DNA from: Firmicutes bacterium UBA6806
Lineage (GTDB): Bacteria > Bacillota > Clostridia > Peptostreptococcales > Acidaminobacteraceae
NCBI GenBank assembly: GCA_002452745.1
Contig: DKFC01000005.1
Location: 1-64,000 of the forward strand
Direction: 5' to 3'
DNA: 64,000 nucleotides
Part shown: piece after piece, positions 43,250 to 52,376 of the stretch
Position numbering within the stretch: position 1 is the stretch's first letter
Layout: each line of letters opens with the position of its first letter
Notes under the pieces: model-generated
Told to the model about the DNA's origin: nothing
Seen by the model: only the letters and a program-made list of their open reading frames with translations
The model's database searches: none
Made by a program: the position numbers and the translations under genes

Positions 43250-44173
43250 CTAGCGTTCCTCTCTAAAGTAAGGAACACTCAATCCACCCGGGGGTGCATT
43301 TTCCTTTGACTGTTTTACGGAACTTATCACGAGAACAATAATGGTCACAAGATAAGGCAGCATGTCCAGTAAATTTTGAGAAATGTTAAATTGTTGTAGC
43401 CTAAAGCCAATAATGCTGAGTCCACCAAAGAGGTAGGCGCCAATAAGAGCTTTATAGGGATTCCACTTGCAGAAAATAACCAGTGCGATGGCAATCCATC
43501 CTCTCCCCGCAGTGATATTATCCTGCCACTGTGGAACTTCAACAACTGACAGATAAGCACCTCCAAGTCCACAGAGTGCTCCGCCGATTAAGACGTGAAT
43601 GTACTTGTAGAGATTGACGTTGACGCCAGAAGCATCAGCGGCTGCTGGGTTTTCACCAACTGATATTAGATTTTGCCCTAGCCTTGTTTTATAAAGGTAT
43701 ATGCCAGCTAGAATTGCGATTATATAGCCGAAATAAATAAAGACATCTTGATTAAAGATCACTTCACCCAAAACAGGTATTTTTGAAATAAGCGGAATGC
43801 CAATTGGCTTATAAAAGTCGATGATATTTTCAGGGAGCTTTTGTCCCACATATGCTGAACCGATATAACTGGAAAGTCCAGTTCCGAAAATTGTCAGTGA
43901 AAGCCCTGATACAACTTGATTCGCTCGCAAAGTTATGGTTAAAAATCCATATATAAAAGCAGAGGCGGCACCTGCAATCATAGCTGCCAGGATTGCAGCT
44001 ATTGGATTGCCCGATTTAAGACCAATGCTGAAACCTGCAACGGCGCCGATGAGCATCATTCCCTCCACGCCCAAATTCAGATGCCCAGCTTTTTCTGTTA
44101 TCAATTCACCAAGCGTCGCAAATAATAGCGGCGTCCCAGCAATGATAACAGCTGTCAAAAATGCAGTTATCAT
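43250..44173 (-). CDS. Nucleoside ABC transporter permease, second subunit (NupQ/YufQ-like)
   Basis: A 307-residue permease of the BMP-associated transporter, with about eight helices. The motif GENPAAADASGVNV is typical of this permease type and follows GLSLTIFGTGLSSYIG. It would form the membrane channel with the 44170-45234 subunit. Its start overlaps the previous gene by four bases. As last gene of the xpt operon it should follow guanine riboswitch control. Confidence 0.9.
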   Translation of the reverse strand: MITAFLTAVIIAGTPLLFATLGELITEKAGHLNLGVEGMMLIGAVAGFSIGLKSGNPIAAILAAMIAGAASAFIYGFLTITLRANQVVSGLSLTIFGTGLSSYIGSAYVGQKLPENIIDFYKPIGIPLISKIPVLGEVIFNQDVFIYFGYIIAILAGIYLYKTRLGQNLISVGENPAAADASGVNVNLYKYIHVLIGGALCGLGGAYLSVVEVPQWQDNITAGRGWIAIALVIFCKWNPYKALIGAYLFGGLSIIGFRLQQFNISQNLLDMLPYLVTIIVLVISSVKQSKENAPPGGLSVPYFREER

Positions 44174-45234
44174 GCGGCATCCTCCTTTCGTCTATCGTGA
44201 ACCAATTTATACTGTACAAAGAACTCACTGCCGATTACAAAGAATAAAATAATACTTTGCAGCACATCTGCAGCAGCCTGTGGAATTTGAAAGGCTGTTT
44301 GTATGAAACTGCCACCTTTTATCATAGCTGCAAACAAAACCGATACCGGGATGATAATGGCAGCATTGAGAGCTGAGAGCCATGTTGTAATGATTGCAGT
44401 ATAGCCGTAGCCACCCGAGAGTGACGCTGTTAAAGTTTGATTGACAGCAGAGGCTTCCATCATGCCGACAATACCGCAAATGCCGCCGCTGACAAACAGG
44501 GCACTTAAAATTACTTTTTTTACATTCATCCCTGAATATTTAGCGGTGTCAATACTCTCGCCGACAACGGCGATTTCGTATCCCCTCTTAGAATACTTCA
44601 TCATGATTGCTATGAAAATGACAATCATTAAAGTAATAATCCAGCCTATATGAACCCCAAATAGCTTAGGGAATATGGCGTTGTCGGCAAAGTTGGCAAT
44701 CTTGGGAAATCCCATAGACTTTGGATCTTTCCAAGGACCGTACTGAAGATAGGTAATCCATTTAATTGCAATATAATTGAGCATTAAAGTAATAATCGTT
44801 TCATTGGTATCAAATTTAACTTTCAAATAAGCTGGGAGCAGTGCCCATAGTCCGCCGCCGATAAATCCTGCAACAAACATGAGTGTTAAAAGTGGAACTT
44901 TGGGAAGCGTACTGAAATTAAGGGCAATATAGCTAGCAAAAAAAGCACCCATTAGAATTTGGCCTTCTGCTCCAATGTTCCAGAATTTCATCTTAAAGGC
45001 AATCATGATGCCAACAGACGTCAAAATAAGTGGGATTGCAATAGTCAGTGTATCTTTGACTCTAAATGCCGATCCAAATGCGCCCATGAACATCGAAGTG
45101 AAAACTGAAATGGGATTATGCCCCATGACAGATATGAACAAACCTGCGGTTAAAAGTGCTAGAGCAATGGAAAGAATGCGGATAACAGCTGCTTTTTTGG
45201 AGGTCATGTCTGTTCTTTTGACCATTCTCATCAT
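44170..45234 (-). CDS. Nucleoside ABC transporter permease, first subunit (NupP/YufP-like)
   Basis: A 354-residue permease with about nine helices. NIGAEGQILMGAFFASY, LMLNYIAI and YEIAVVGESIDTAKYSGMNVKKV are the standard signatures of BMP-type permeases. It pairs with the downstream permease. It overlaps both neighbours by four bases each, which points to equal expression of the two channel subunits and the ATPase. Confidence 0.9.
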   Translation of the reverse strand: MMRMVKRTDMTSKKAAVIRILSIALALLTAGLFISVMGHNPISVFTSMFMGAFGSAFRVKDTLTIAIPLILTSVGIMIAFKMKFWNIGAEGQILMGAFFASYIALNFSTLPKVPLLTLMFVAGFIGGGLWALLPAYLKVKFDTNETIITLMLNYIAIKWITYLQYGPWKDPKSMGFPKIANFADNAIFPKLFGVHIGWIITLMIVIFIAIMMKYSKRGYEIAVVGESIDTAKYSGMNVKKVILSALFVSGGICGIVGMMEASAVNQTLTASLSGGYGYTAIITTWLSALNAAIIIPVSVLFAAMIKGGSFIQTAFQIPQAAADVLQSIILFFVIGSEFFVQYKLVHDRRKEDAA

Positions 45235-46769
45235 ATGACAGCCTCCTCTCTAGTTGCTTGAATAGCTAAGGTTTCACCAGCCATCATCAGCCCAAGTTGT
45301 TCTTTTGTAACCTCGGTTGCGTTGTTTATACCAGTGATTTTACCATCACAAATGACCATGATTCTGTCGCAGAGTTCAAGAAGAACGTCGAGGTCCTCGC
45401 CTATAAAGAGAACGGCAACCCCTTTTGACTTCTGTTCATTGATTAAATCATAGATGGTGTGAGATGCCCCTATATCAAGTCCTCTTACTGCATAAGCTGT
45501 AATCAAAACATGTGGATTGGTTTCTATTTCTCTGCCGATTAAAACTTTTTGTATATTGCCGCCGGATAACTGTTTAATGGGATGATTGATTCCTGGTGTT
45601 TTGATTTCAAGGCTCTGAATCATTTCTTCACATTTTTCCATAATCGGTTTACGTTTTAAAAATACGCCCTTTTGATTGTGATGTTCCTTTAAAAGATAGT
45701 TATCTACCATATCCATTGAGGCGACAAGTCCCATTCCGAGTCTATCTTCTGGTACAAAACTCATGGTAATGCCACGTTTGATAATATCTCTTGGTGAGAG
45801 CCCGACGATGTTTTCCTGATTATAGGTGATTTCGCCTGAATCCACTGAGTAAAGGCCGGCAATTGCTTCGCAGAGTTCCTTTTGACCACTGCCGACAACG
45901 CCTGCAACACCTAGAATTTCCCCTTCATATAGATTAAATGAAACATTGTTTAGAACTTTGACCTTATCAGAATCATATGCGGTAAGCTGATTTACTTGAA
46001 GAGCTGCTTTGCCCCTCTTTACCTCAGGCCTTTTTATAGAGAGGTTTACAGACTTTCCAACCATCAAATCGGTCAATTCTTTTGGAGAGGAATTCTTAGT
46101 TTCAACGGTTGCTACAGTTGTTCCCTTGTGAAGCACTGTAACTCGATCGGAAACTTCCATAACCTCGTGAAGTTTATGCGTAATAATAATGATGGCACAG
46201 CCTTCTTTAGCCATGTTTTTGATGATTTTAAATAGTTTTTCAGTTTCCTGTGGTGTGAGCACAGCTGTTGGTTCGTCCATGATGAGGATGTCTGCACCTT
46301 GATAGAGTACTTTTAAAATCTCCACAGATTGCTTTTCACCAATAGACATATTGTAGATTTTTTTATCTGGGTCTATGGGAATGCCATAGTGACCTGATAT
46401 GGTTTCTATTTCAGTTCGAATTTTTTTTTCATTAATAAAAAGCGATCCAGACTGGCCAAGTATAATATTTGCCTTGGCGGACTGCACCTCCACGAGTTTG
46501 TAATGTTGATGGATCATGCCAATTTTTTGTTTGATGGCATCTTTGGGTGAGTTGAACTTGACTTCCTTACCATGTATATAAATAGAACCGCTGTCAGGTT
46601 TATAGATACCTGACAGCATGTTCATGAGTGTACTCTTCCCTGCTCCATTTTCCCCTAGTAGAGCATGAATTTCCCCTTTATTTACACTGAAATTAATATT
46701 ATAGTTCGCTCTGACAGATCCAAAAGTCTTACAAATTTCATTCATTTGTACGTAAACTTCGTGCTGCAT
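45231..46769 (-). CDS. Nucleoside ABC transporter ATPase, double domain (NupO/YufO-like)
   Basis: A 512-residue ATPase of the RbsA/YufO kind with two nucleotide-binding domains. The first has GENGAGKST near residue 38 and a degenerate MSIGEKQSV signature; the second has GVVGSGQKE in place of a regular Walker A and LSGGNIQKV as a normal signature. The second Walker B reads ITAYAVRGLD, a departure from the common PTRGLD. One site is thus probably inactive, as is normal for this family. Ends overlap with the first permease gene. Confidence 0.9.
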   Translation of the reverse strand: MQHEVYVQMNEICKTFGSVRANYNINFSVNKGEIHALLGENGAGKSTLMNMLSGIYKPDSGSIYIHGKEVKFNSPKDAIKQKIGMIHQHYKLVEVQSAKANIILGQSGSLFINEKKIRTEIETISGHYGIPIDPDKKIYNMSIGEKQSVEILKVLYQGADILIMDEPTAVLTPQETEKLFKIIKNMAKEGCAIIIITHKLHEVMEVSDRVTVLHKGTTVATVETKNSSPKELTDLMVGKSVNLSIKRPEVKRGKAALQVNQLTAYDSDKVKVLNNVSFNLYEGEILGVAGVVGSGQKELCEAIAGLYSVDSGEITYNQENIVGLSPRDIIKRGITMSFVPEDRLGMGLVASMDMVDNYLLKEHHNQKGVFLKRKPIMEKCEEMIQSLEIKTPGINHPIKQLSGGNIQKVLIGREIETNPHVLITAYAVRGLDIGASHTIYDLINEQKSKGVAVLFIGEDLDVLLELCDRIMVICDGKITGINNATEVTKEQLGLMMAGETLAIQATREEAVI

Positions 46770-46782
46770 GTTGAGCTCCTAT

Positions 46783-47925
46783 CTATTCGATTTTACCTTC
46801 TACACCTTTGACAAACCACATCATGTTGAGCAATTCTTCATCAGTCAGTGTCTTACCTTCTTCTACTGCGATTGCACCATCTTGATTGTAGATTGGGCCA
46901 CCGAAGATTACTAATGAACCATCAAGAATCTTTGCTTTTGCCGCATCTATAGCTTCTTGAGCACCTGCAGGTGCATTTTCAGTAAGAGGTGCTAATTTCA
47001 CAATGTCTTTTTCCATACCTTCCCAGTACGCATGTGATTCGAACTTGCCATCCATGACGCTTTGAACTTGCTCTACATAGTAAGGACCCCAGTTCCAAAT
47101 TGGAGCTGTCATGTAGGCTTTAGGTGCCATTGCACTCATATCGGTGTTATAGCCAATTGAGAATGCACCTCTTTCTTCAGCAGCCTGTTGAGGACCAGTT
47201 GTATCTTGATGTTGAGCGATTACATCAACGCCTTGGTCAAGCAGTGAAATAGCGGCGTCTTTTTCTTTTGCAGGATCATACCAAGTTGACGTCCAAACCA
47301 CTTTTACAGTTGCATCAGGATTGACGGATTGAACCCCTAATGTAAAGGCATTGATGCCTCTGATAACTTCTGGAATTGGAAATGCAGCAACATAGCCGAT
47401 GGAGTTTGATTCAGTTTTCATTCCAGCAACAATCCCTGAAAGGTATCTTGCTTCGTATATTCTACCGAAGTAATTTGACATGTTGTCAGTTGTTTTGTAC
47501 CCTGAACAGTGATAGAACTTGACATCTGGGAATTCTTTAGACATTTTTTCAGTAAAATCCATGTGACCAAAGCTCGTTGTGAAAATAACTTTAGCGCCTT
47601 GATCTATCATGTTTCTAATTTCTTGTTCACATTCCTGTGTTTCAGGAACAGACTCTTTATAAATGGTTTTAACCCCTAACTTTTCTTCTAAGTAGAGACG
47701 ACCTTGATCGTGTGAGTAAGTATAGCCACCGTCACCAATTGGGCCAACATAGATAAAACCAACAATCATATCTTCGGCAGGAATACTTGCAGAAGCTGTA
47801 TCAGATGCTGGTGTTTGTTCATTTGATGTTTCAGTTGGAGTCGTTGTTTCAGCTGGCTTTGATGAACAGCCTGTCATTACAAATATGAGCATTAATGCCA
47901 TTACTAAAGATAAAACTCTCTTCAT
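46783..47925 (-). CDS. BMP-family nucleoside-binding lipoprotein
   Basis: A 380-residue substrate-binding lipoprotein. The signal peptide ends in a lipobox VMTGC with Cys20 as lipidation site, followed by a Thr/Pro-rich linker (22-50). The BMP fold holds GFIYVGPIGDGGYTYSHDQG, TTSFGHMDF and AQHQDTTGPQQ. Such proteins bind purine nucleosides (PnrA, BmpA). It lies in the xpt operon, so it should be made when guanine is low. Confidence 0.93.
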   Translation of the reverse strand: MKRVLSLVMALMLIFVMTGCSSKPAETTTPTETSNEQTPASDTASASIPAEDMIVGFIYVGPIGDGGYTYSHDQGRLYLEEKLGVKTIYKESVPETQECEQEIRNMIDQGAKVIFTTSFGHMDFTEKMSKEFPDVKFYHCSGYKTTDNMSNYFGRIYEARYLSGIVAGMKTESNSIGYVAAFPIPEVIRGINAFTLGVQSVNPDATVKVVWTSTWYDPAKEKDAAISLLDQGVDVIAQHQDTTGPQQAAEERGAFSIGYNTDMSAMAPKAYMTAPIWNWGPYYVEQVQSVMDGKFESHAYWEGMEKDIVKLAPLTENAPAGAQEAIDAAKAKILDGSLVIFGGPIYNQDGAIAVEEGKTLTDEELLNMMWFVKGVEGKIE

Positions 47926-47954
47926 TTCCTTTACTCTCCTTTAATTTCCATAGT

Positions 47955-48539
47955 TTACGCTTCTGAGTGTTCGATAAACGTAATTTTACCATCTTCAAAT
48001 CGGTTGACAATGGCCAATGATTCCAATTTGATGTCCATTTCTCTGAGAATCTGTCCCCCGTCCTGAAACCCCTTTTCGATAACGATGCCGATCCCCTCAA
48101 GGGTAGCGCCAGATTGATTGATAATGTCGATAAGGCCAAGTGCCGCTTGTGCATTTGCCAAGAAATCATCAAGAATCAAGATACGGTCTTCAGGATTTAA
48201 ATATCTCTTTGAAACCTGAACGTCATAATGAGCTTGCTTTGTAAAAGAATAGACACTGCTTTTATAGGTTTCGGCATCGAGATTCTTAGACTTTGCCTTT
48301 TTGGCAAATACCACTGGCACATCAAAATAGATGGCGGCAATTGAAGCAATGCCTATTCCCGAAGCCTCAATCGTCAAAATTTTATTGATGCCACAGTCCT
48401 TAAAACGTCTATAAAACTCCTTGCCAATCTCCTGCATGAGCGAGATGTCAATTTGATGGTTGAGAAAGGAATCCACTTTTAGGATTTCGGAGCCAACCAC
48501 TATGCCTTCTTTTAAAATTTTCTCTTTTAATAATTTCAT
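47955..48539 (-). CDS. xpt: Xanthine phosphoribosyltransferase
   Basis: A 194-residue type I phosphoribosyltransferase that makes XMP from xanthine and PRPP. VDSFLNHQIDISLMQEIGKEF at 23-43 and the PRPP loop ILILDDFLANAQA near 122-135 are characteristic. It is the first gene behind the guanine riboswitch terminator, and it is followed by the transporter genes 29 bp later. GAAGGG precedes the start. Confidence 0.95.
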   Translation of the reverse strand: MKLLKEKILKEGIVVGSEILKVDSFLNHQIDISLMQEIGKEFYRRFKDCGINKILTIEASGIGIASIAAIYFDVPVVFAKKAKSKNLDAETYKSSVYSFTKQAHYDVQVSKRYLNPEDRILILDDFLANAQAALGLIDIINQSGATLEGIGIVIEKGFQDGGQILREMDIKLESLAIVNRFEDGKITFIEHSEA

Positions 48540-48563
48540 GCCATGTACCCTTCTAGATTAGAT

Positions 48564-48592
48564 GTAAAAAAAACTCTGCCAAAGGCAGAGTT
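48564..48592 (-). terminator. Riboswitch expression-platform terminator before xpt
   Basis: A 9-bp stem (48572-48580 with 48584-48592) with AAA loop and eight T on the minus strand, 25 bp before the xpt start. With guanine bound to the aptamer the terminator is expected to form and switch the operon off. Confidence 0.88.
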
Positions 48593-48672
48593 CACAAAAT
48601 TCAGAGGCTAGCACAAATAAAACGCAGTGATCAGGTGCATTTTAAAAGTGAAAGTTCTCCAAATTTTACCGA

Positions 48673-48743
48673 ACTCGTAGCCTGTAACTATTTAAGGTAG
48701 TTTGTAGAAACGTTTGAACCATATTATCAAACTTATACGAGTG
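48673..48743 (-). promoter_or_regulatory. Purine (guanine-type) riboswitch aptamer
   Basis: Read on the minus strand: P1 is CTCGTA with TACGAG, J1/2 TAAG, P2 a TTTGA/TTCAAAC arm around TAATATGG, J2/3 GTTTCTAC, P3 AACTA/TAGTT around CCTTAAA, and J3/1 GGCTACG. The C in that last segment at the ligand-specifying position indicates guanine or hypoxanthine instead of adenine. It is followed 80 bases later by a terminator and xpt. Promoter at 48796-48824. Confidence 0.92.
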
Positions 48744-48795
48744 ATTTTCAATTTTTATACGAACATTAAACCGCAAAGGGTTTGTTCATGTTTGT

Positions 48796-48824
48796 ATTTT
48801 AAACTAGATACCAAAATAAAGCAA
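48796..48824 (-). promoter_or_regulatory. Promoter of the xpt-nucleoside transporter operon
   Basis: TTGCTT (48819-48824) and TAAAAT (48796-48801) on the minus strand, 17 bp apart. Transcription would start about 45 bp before the aptamer. Confidence 0.7.
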
Positions 48825-48846
48825 GCATTTTTTGCATAATTTGAGC

Positions 48847-49419
48847 TTAATCCATAGAGGCGATTAAATCATATCTAGGGCAGTCCTTAGTGTGGTCGTT
48901 GACCATGCCCACGGCTTGCATGTAGGCATAACAAATTGTTGACCCGCAGAATTTAAATCCTCTTTTTTTTAAGTCCTTGCTCATGGCATCACTTTCCGGT
49001 GTGCTGGCAGGTACATCACCAATGGTTTCAAAGGCATTTTTTATGGGTTTATGGCCAACAAATTGCCATATATAGCGGTCAAAAGAGCCGAACTCATCTA
49101 TCACTTTAAAAAATGCCTGAGCATTGCTTCTCACTGAAAAGACTTTGAGCCTGTTGCGGATAATACGCTCATCTTTAAGCATTTCCTCCAATGTCTCGTC
49201 AGTTAACGCCGCCAAAAGTATCGGATCGAAGTTCTTGAAAACATCTCGGTAGCCCTGACGCCTTCTTAAGATTGTGAGCCATGAGAGTCCTGCCTGTGCC
49301 CCTTCTAAAATTAACATTTCAAATAGTTTTTGATCATCGTGAACGGGAACGCCCCACTCCTCATCATGGTATTGATAATGATCTTCGTGTGATTCAGCCC
49401 ATTCACATCTTTTACGCAT
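48847..49419 (-). CDS. tag: DNA-3-methyladenine glycosylase I
   Basis: A 190-residue Tag protein that removes 3-methyladenine from DNA. CEWAESHEDHYQYHDEEWGVP at the start and LEGAQAGLSWLTIL are the signature; Cys4 and His17 near the N-terminus with HTKDC near the C-terminus form the zinc snap. The frame extends 23 codons upstream into the GNAT gene, but GGGAGG sits before the ATG at 49417-49419. It overlaps the GNAT gene by 8 bases. Confidence 0.93.
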   Translation of the reverse strand: MRKRCEWAESHEDHYQYHDEEWGVPVHDDQKLFEMLILEGAQAGLSWLTILRRRQGYRDVFKNFDPILLAALTDETLEEMLKDERIIRNRLKVFSVRSNAQAFFKVIDEFGSFDRYIWQFVGHKPIKNAFETIGDVPASTPESDAMSKDLKKRGFKFCGSTICYAYMQAVGMVNDHTKDCPRYDLIASMD

Positions 49420-49933
49420 GTGTTGTCCTCCCAGCGTTGTACTCAGATTCCAAAATTGACATGATAACCATGGAATCGTATTGACCATTGTATAGCATGG
49501 ACTCTCTCAAAGTGCCTTCCTCCACAAAACCAGTGGACTTATAAAGATCTCTAGCTCTTTGGTTAAATGTTTTAACATCAAGCCATAAACGATGTGCGCC
49601 TATGGTTTCAAATGTATATTCTTGGATTAGATTTAAGACCTGACGTCCGTATCCCTTCCCCTTTTCTGTAATGACTATTCGGCGGAGTTCGATGCTTTTG
49701 TTATTGTTTTTGAGACCAGCCATCAGAACGTATCCAACTCTCTTGCCTGAGTTTGAATCTTCCAATGTTATGTGCATCTGATCTTCATCCCCTATGGCGT
49801 GAAGATGCTGTTCAATTGACCACTGAGAGACAAACCGACTATTTTCTGCATCGCTTTCAGCTGCTTTGACATACTCCAGATCAGCTGAAAGTGTGTCACG
49901 ACATTTGATGGTTTCGTTTTCGATAAGTATCAT
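49412..49933 (-). CDS. GNAT family acetyltransferase
   Basis: A 173-residue GNAT with ELRRIVITEKGKGYGRQVLNLI as the acetyl-CoA loop and LWLDVKTFNQRARDLYKSTGFVEEGTLRES toward the end. The frame begins with TTG CGA GGT; the GAGG within it and the ATG at 49931-49933 give the start I use. It is upstream of tag and overlaps it. The substrate is unknown; peptide alpha-N- or small-molecule acetylation both fit. Confidence 0.87.
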   Translation of the reverse strand: MILIENETIKCRDTLSADLEYVKAAESDAENSRFVSQWSIEQHLHAIGDEDQMHITLEDSNSGKRVGYVLMAGLKNNNKSIELRRIVITEKGKGYGRQVLNLIQEYTFETIGAHRLWLDVKTFNQRARDLYKSTGFVEEGTLRESMLYNGQYDSMVIMSILESEYNAGRTTHA

Positions 49934-50064
49934 GAAATCACCTCGCAAAATTTATGAACTTCAAATAAGAGGCTATGAACAAAGACCTTGCTCTAGAGCC
50001 TTTAACTTTCTACTATCATATCATATGAAACGACAGCGTGGTTTAAATTTGAATCATTTTGGCA

Positions 50065-50115
50065 AACAAAAAAACACGCCAATAACTTGCTTAAAGCATA
50101 AGAGCGTGTTATAAT
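50065..50115 (+). promoter_or_regulatory. Promoter for the DUF6323 gene embedded in a hairpin
   Basis: TTGCTT at 50087-50092 and TATAAT at 50110-50115, 17 bp apart, with TG one base before the -10. The same bases form a hairpin: AACACGC (50073-50079) with GCGTGTT (50104-50110), and a run of seven A at 50068-50074 would make it a terminator for a minus-strand transcript. Confidence 0.65.
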
Positions 50116-50227
50116 ACATAATTAGAATAAAACTAAAAAATTAAAACTATCTAACTATACTGTATCACACAAATGACATCTTGTCAACCCTGTTTTAAAA
50201 ATCGACTAAAAAATTTGAGGAGGTTTT

Positions 50228-50650
50228 ATGTTTTCATTAGAGTTGATTTCAGAGCGATTAGCACTTCAAGAAATTCTGGAAACCAATTACAAATCAGGTC
50301 TGTACGGGCTTCGCTTAACCCCCCAAGATGCACTCGAAATTATTGCATCTAGAAATTATGCGCTGTCCGCTTATGGGAGAATCGAATTTGGAAGTGCCAC
50401 TGTCAACAAGATCATAGAGGCATTTCTGGACTCGCCCTACATACAGCAATCTGAATACGTTGAAATTATTGATGATTTAATCGAGACATTTTATTATGCA
50501 AAATCGGAGATGTTGGAAGTGGTTTCAGATGATAAATTGATTGAATTAATGGTCATTTTTTTCAATGGAAAGTCAGGTGGGTCAATTTCACTACTCAGAG
50601 AAAGAGACTTAGACAAAGTCATACGTTCCATACACAACAAGCTCCCCTAA
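50228..50650 (+). CDS. DUF6323 family protein
   Basis: A 140-residue helical soluble protein beginning MFSLELISERLALQEILE. I place it in DUF6323, a family found in clostridia next to DUF6179. The pair is not characterised. AGGAGG precedes the start. Acidic and helical, without metal or nucleotide motifs. It is separated by 14 bp from the DUF6179 gene, so the two are one operon. Function unknown. Confidence 0.65.
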   Translation: MFSLELISERLALQEILETNYKSGLYGLRLTPQDALEIIASRNYALSAYGRIEFGSATVNKIIEAFLDSPYIQQSEYVEIIDDLIETFYYAKSEMLEVVSDDKLIELMVIFFNGKSGGSISLLRERDLDKVIRSIHNKLP

Positions 50651-50664
50651 AGAGGTATATAAAA

Positions 50665-51699
50665 ATGTATGCGAGGAAACTAAATTTATACAGCCTAAAG
50701 GATTTAGGCAGATTGGACTTAAAAAGAACGGAGAAGATGATGACAAATAATATGGCCCTTTCGATTGGGAAAAAATACACTGATTTCGCACCGGATATTG
50801 AAAACTATACTTTCTCTATGTTGGATTACGCCGTCAAGAAGCAACTCACTTCAGTTGAGTCTGTTGAGCAATTTCAGATGAGTCTTATGGGTGTGTTGAG
50901 TGAAAAAGTAATAAAGTACACAAAGGGGAAAAGTGCCTCTGTCAAAACAGATACAGGCATTGACTTATATCTTGGACTTGTCTTTAGCATGGACATGTAC
51001 TTTAGGGGCTTTCAAACAGTGGAAGAGGCTTTTGGTATCTTGCTGACCCTGGATGCAAGGGCTTTTTATAAAGTGGGTTCTGAATGTCTCCCCCAGTTAT
51101 TTGAGCGGTTAAAACTTGCATATGATTATTTAAAACACACACTTTTGCCTCTAAACATCGACGCCTATAATGACACCATCTTTTCTGGTATCCAGCTTTT
51201 TTTTGACACTTATGATATGGAATACATGCCTCACATCAACACTGGGATGATAGATTACCCGATTTTTTATGATAAAATGGACGATAAGGGAATCTCTTAT
51301 ATGCAAAGGTATATAAAGGGGCTGACAATTGAAAACGAATTTTTATTAAATTACTCAGAAGAAGATGTCAGAATGATTGTCAGCAAATATGCTTTAAACT
51401 ATGGATTGGATGCATCGGAGCTCATGGACAATATCCCAGAGATCATTCTAAAACAATCTATAATTGCCCTGATTCTTGGCAGAGATGCTGAGGACATCTG
51501 CTTTAAGATGGATGATATGACGACTTTAAAGACACTGATTTCATCTGAAGACAATGTGGAAACCCTTTTTAAAAGTGCCTTTGATGCGGCAGTCTTGGAG
51601 AGAGCAAATTACTTTTCCAAGGGCTATGAAAAACTGTTAAATCAATTTGTGCAGAGCATCAGAGCAAATGCACTTGAAAACTATATGGTTTGCATATGA
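50665..51699 (+). CDS. DUF6179 family protein
   Basis: A 344-residue largely helical protein that I place in DUF6179. No catalytic motif or membrane helix is apparent. Central regions such as YFSKGYEKLLNQFV and SALVSKY-like helices suggest protein interaction. It follows DUF6323 by 14 bp and is followed by strong hairpins. Role not known; the strict pairing with DUF6323 implies a complex. Confidence 0.65.
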   Translation: MYARKLNLYSLKDLGRLDLKRTEKMMTNNMALSIGKKYTDFAPDIENYTFSMLDYAVKKQLTSVESVEQFQMSLMGVLSEKVIKYTKGKSASVKTDTGIDLYLGLVFSMDMYFRGFQTVEEAFGILLTLDARAFYKVGSECLPQLFERLKLAYDYLKHTLLPLNIDAYNDTIFSGIQLFFDTYDMEYMPHINTGMIDYPIFYDKMDDKGISYMQRYIKGLTIENEFLLNYSEEDVRMIVSKYALNYGLDASELMDNIPEIILKQSIIALILGRDAEDICFKMDDMTTLKTLISSEDNVETLFKSAFDAAVLERANYFSKGYEKLLNQFVQSIRANALENYMVCI

Positions 51700-51751
51700 A
51701 AGGGGTTCGGCAATCGCCGAACCCCTTGATGTTAAACTCGCTAGAGTTTAA
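51700..51751. terminator. Two tandem hairpins after the DUF6179 gene
   Basis: The first has a perfect 12-bp stem (51700-51711 with 51716-51727) and AATC loop; the second a perfect 8-bp stem (51732-51739 with 51744-51751) and 4-nt loop. Neither has a classical T tail, yet their position between convergent genes indicates transcription termination for both strands. Confidence 0.7.
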
Positions 51752-51770
51752 GCCACCTCTCTATTTTCAA
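51741..51770 (-). CDS. Candidate nine-codon ORF
   Basis: AGGAGG at 51779-51784 on the minus strand is followed after eight bases by TTG and eight more codons giving MKIERWLKL, then TAG. The last codons enter the second hairpin. It is in the tail of the CD3324-like gene's transcript. Such a short peptide can occur by chance; the ribosome site is what draws attention. Confidence 0.25.
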   Translation of the reverse strand: MKIERWLKL

Positions 51771-51938
51771 ATTAAACGCCTCCTTTCTGTCTTGATTAAC
51801 CGGTCAAGTACATTGTCTCACAGTTGGCCTGTGCAATAAAGGGAATAGACATTTTAAAAGATTCTTTCCCATTTGAAGTCGTGATTTACTGTGATGTTTC
51901 TTTTAACATCCTACCAGATAACATCCGACCAGAATTTT

Positions 51939-52205
51939 TTATCTAGCTTTTCTGTAGATCACTTTTTTCACAGCTGATTCGCTCATATAGTACTTCTGAG
52001 CCATATCAGACAACGACATCCCCGAGTTGTAGTCAAATAAGATTGCGGAATTGCGGGAGTCCAATTCTTTTCGGATTCCCGAATCCAATCCCCAAGCCTT
52101 TCTCTCAGAGGCCTTCGGAATATAAATGAGCATTCCTTCACTGTATCTTTGCAGTTCCTCCAGTAGATCGGCGGGTAGAATTTCTGCTGCATTCTTGTAG
52201 TTCAA
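51939..52205 (-). CDS. CD3324 family helix-turn-helix protein
   Basis: An 88-residue protein with EILPADLLEELQRYSEGMLIYIPK at the start and a C-terminal helix-turn-helix (about 60-85, SLSDMAQKYYMSESAVKKVIYRK). It matches the CD3324/Mor-like group common in clostridia. It is likely a small DNA-binding regulator; the target is unknown. A GGAGG lies upstream. Confidence 0.75.
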   Translation of the reverse strand: MNYKNAAEILPADLLEELQRYSEGMLIYIPKASERKAWGLDSGIRKELDSRNSAILFDYNSGMSLSDMAQKYYMSESAVKKVIYRKAR

Positions 52206-52376
52206 TTAAATTTACCTCCCAATTATCATTTAAATGGATATGAAAGTTAAACATGTTGAACATCCCTCCTCTCTTTTATTGCGTATGCAAAATGCGACTT
52301 CATTTGTTCGCATACGATTAAATCAATTATATCGCATTTCCACGAAGAGAACTGTTAAATTTTAATTTCAGTGCTC

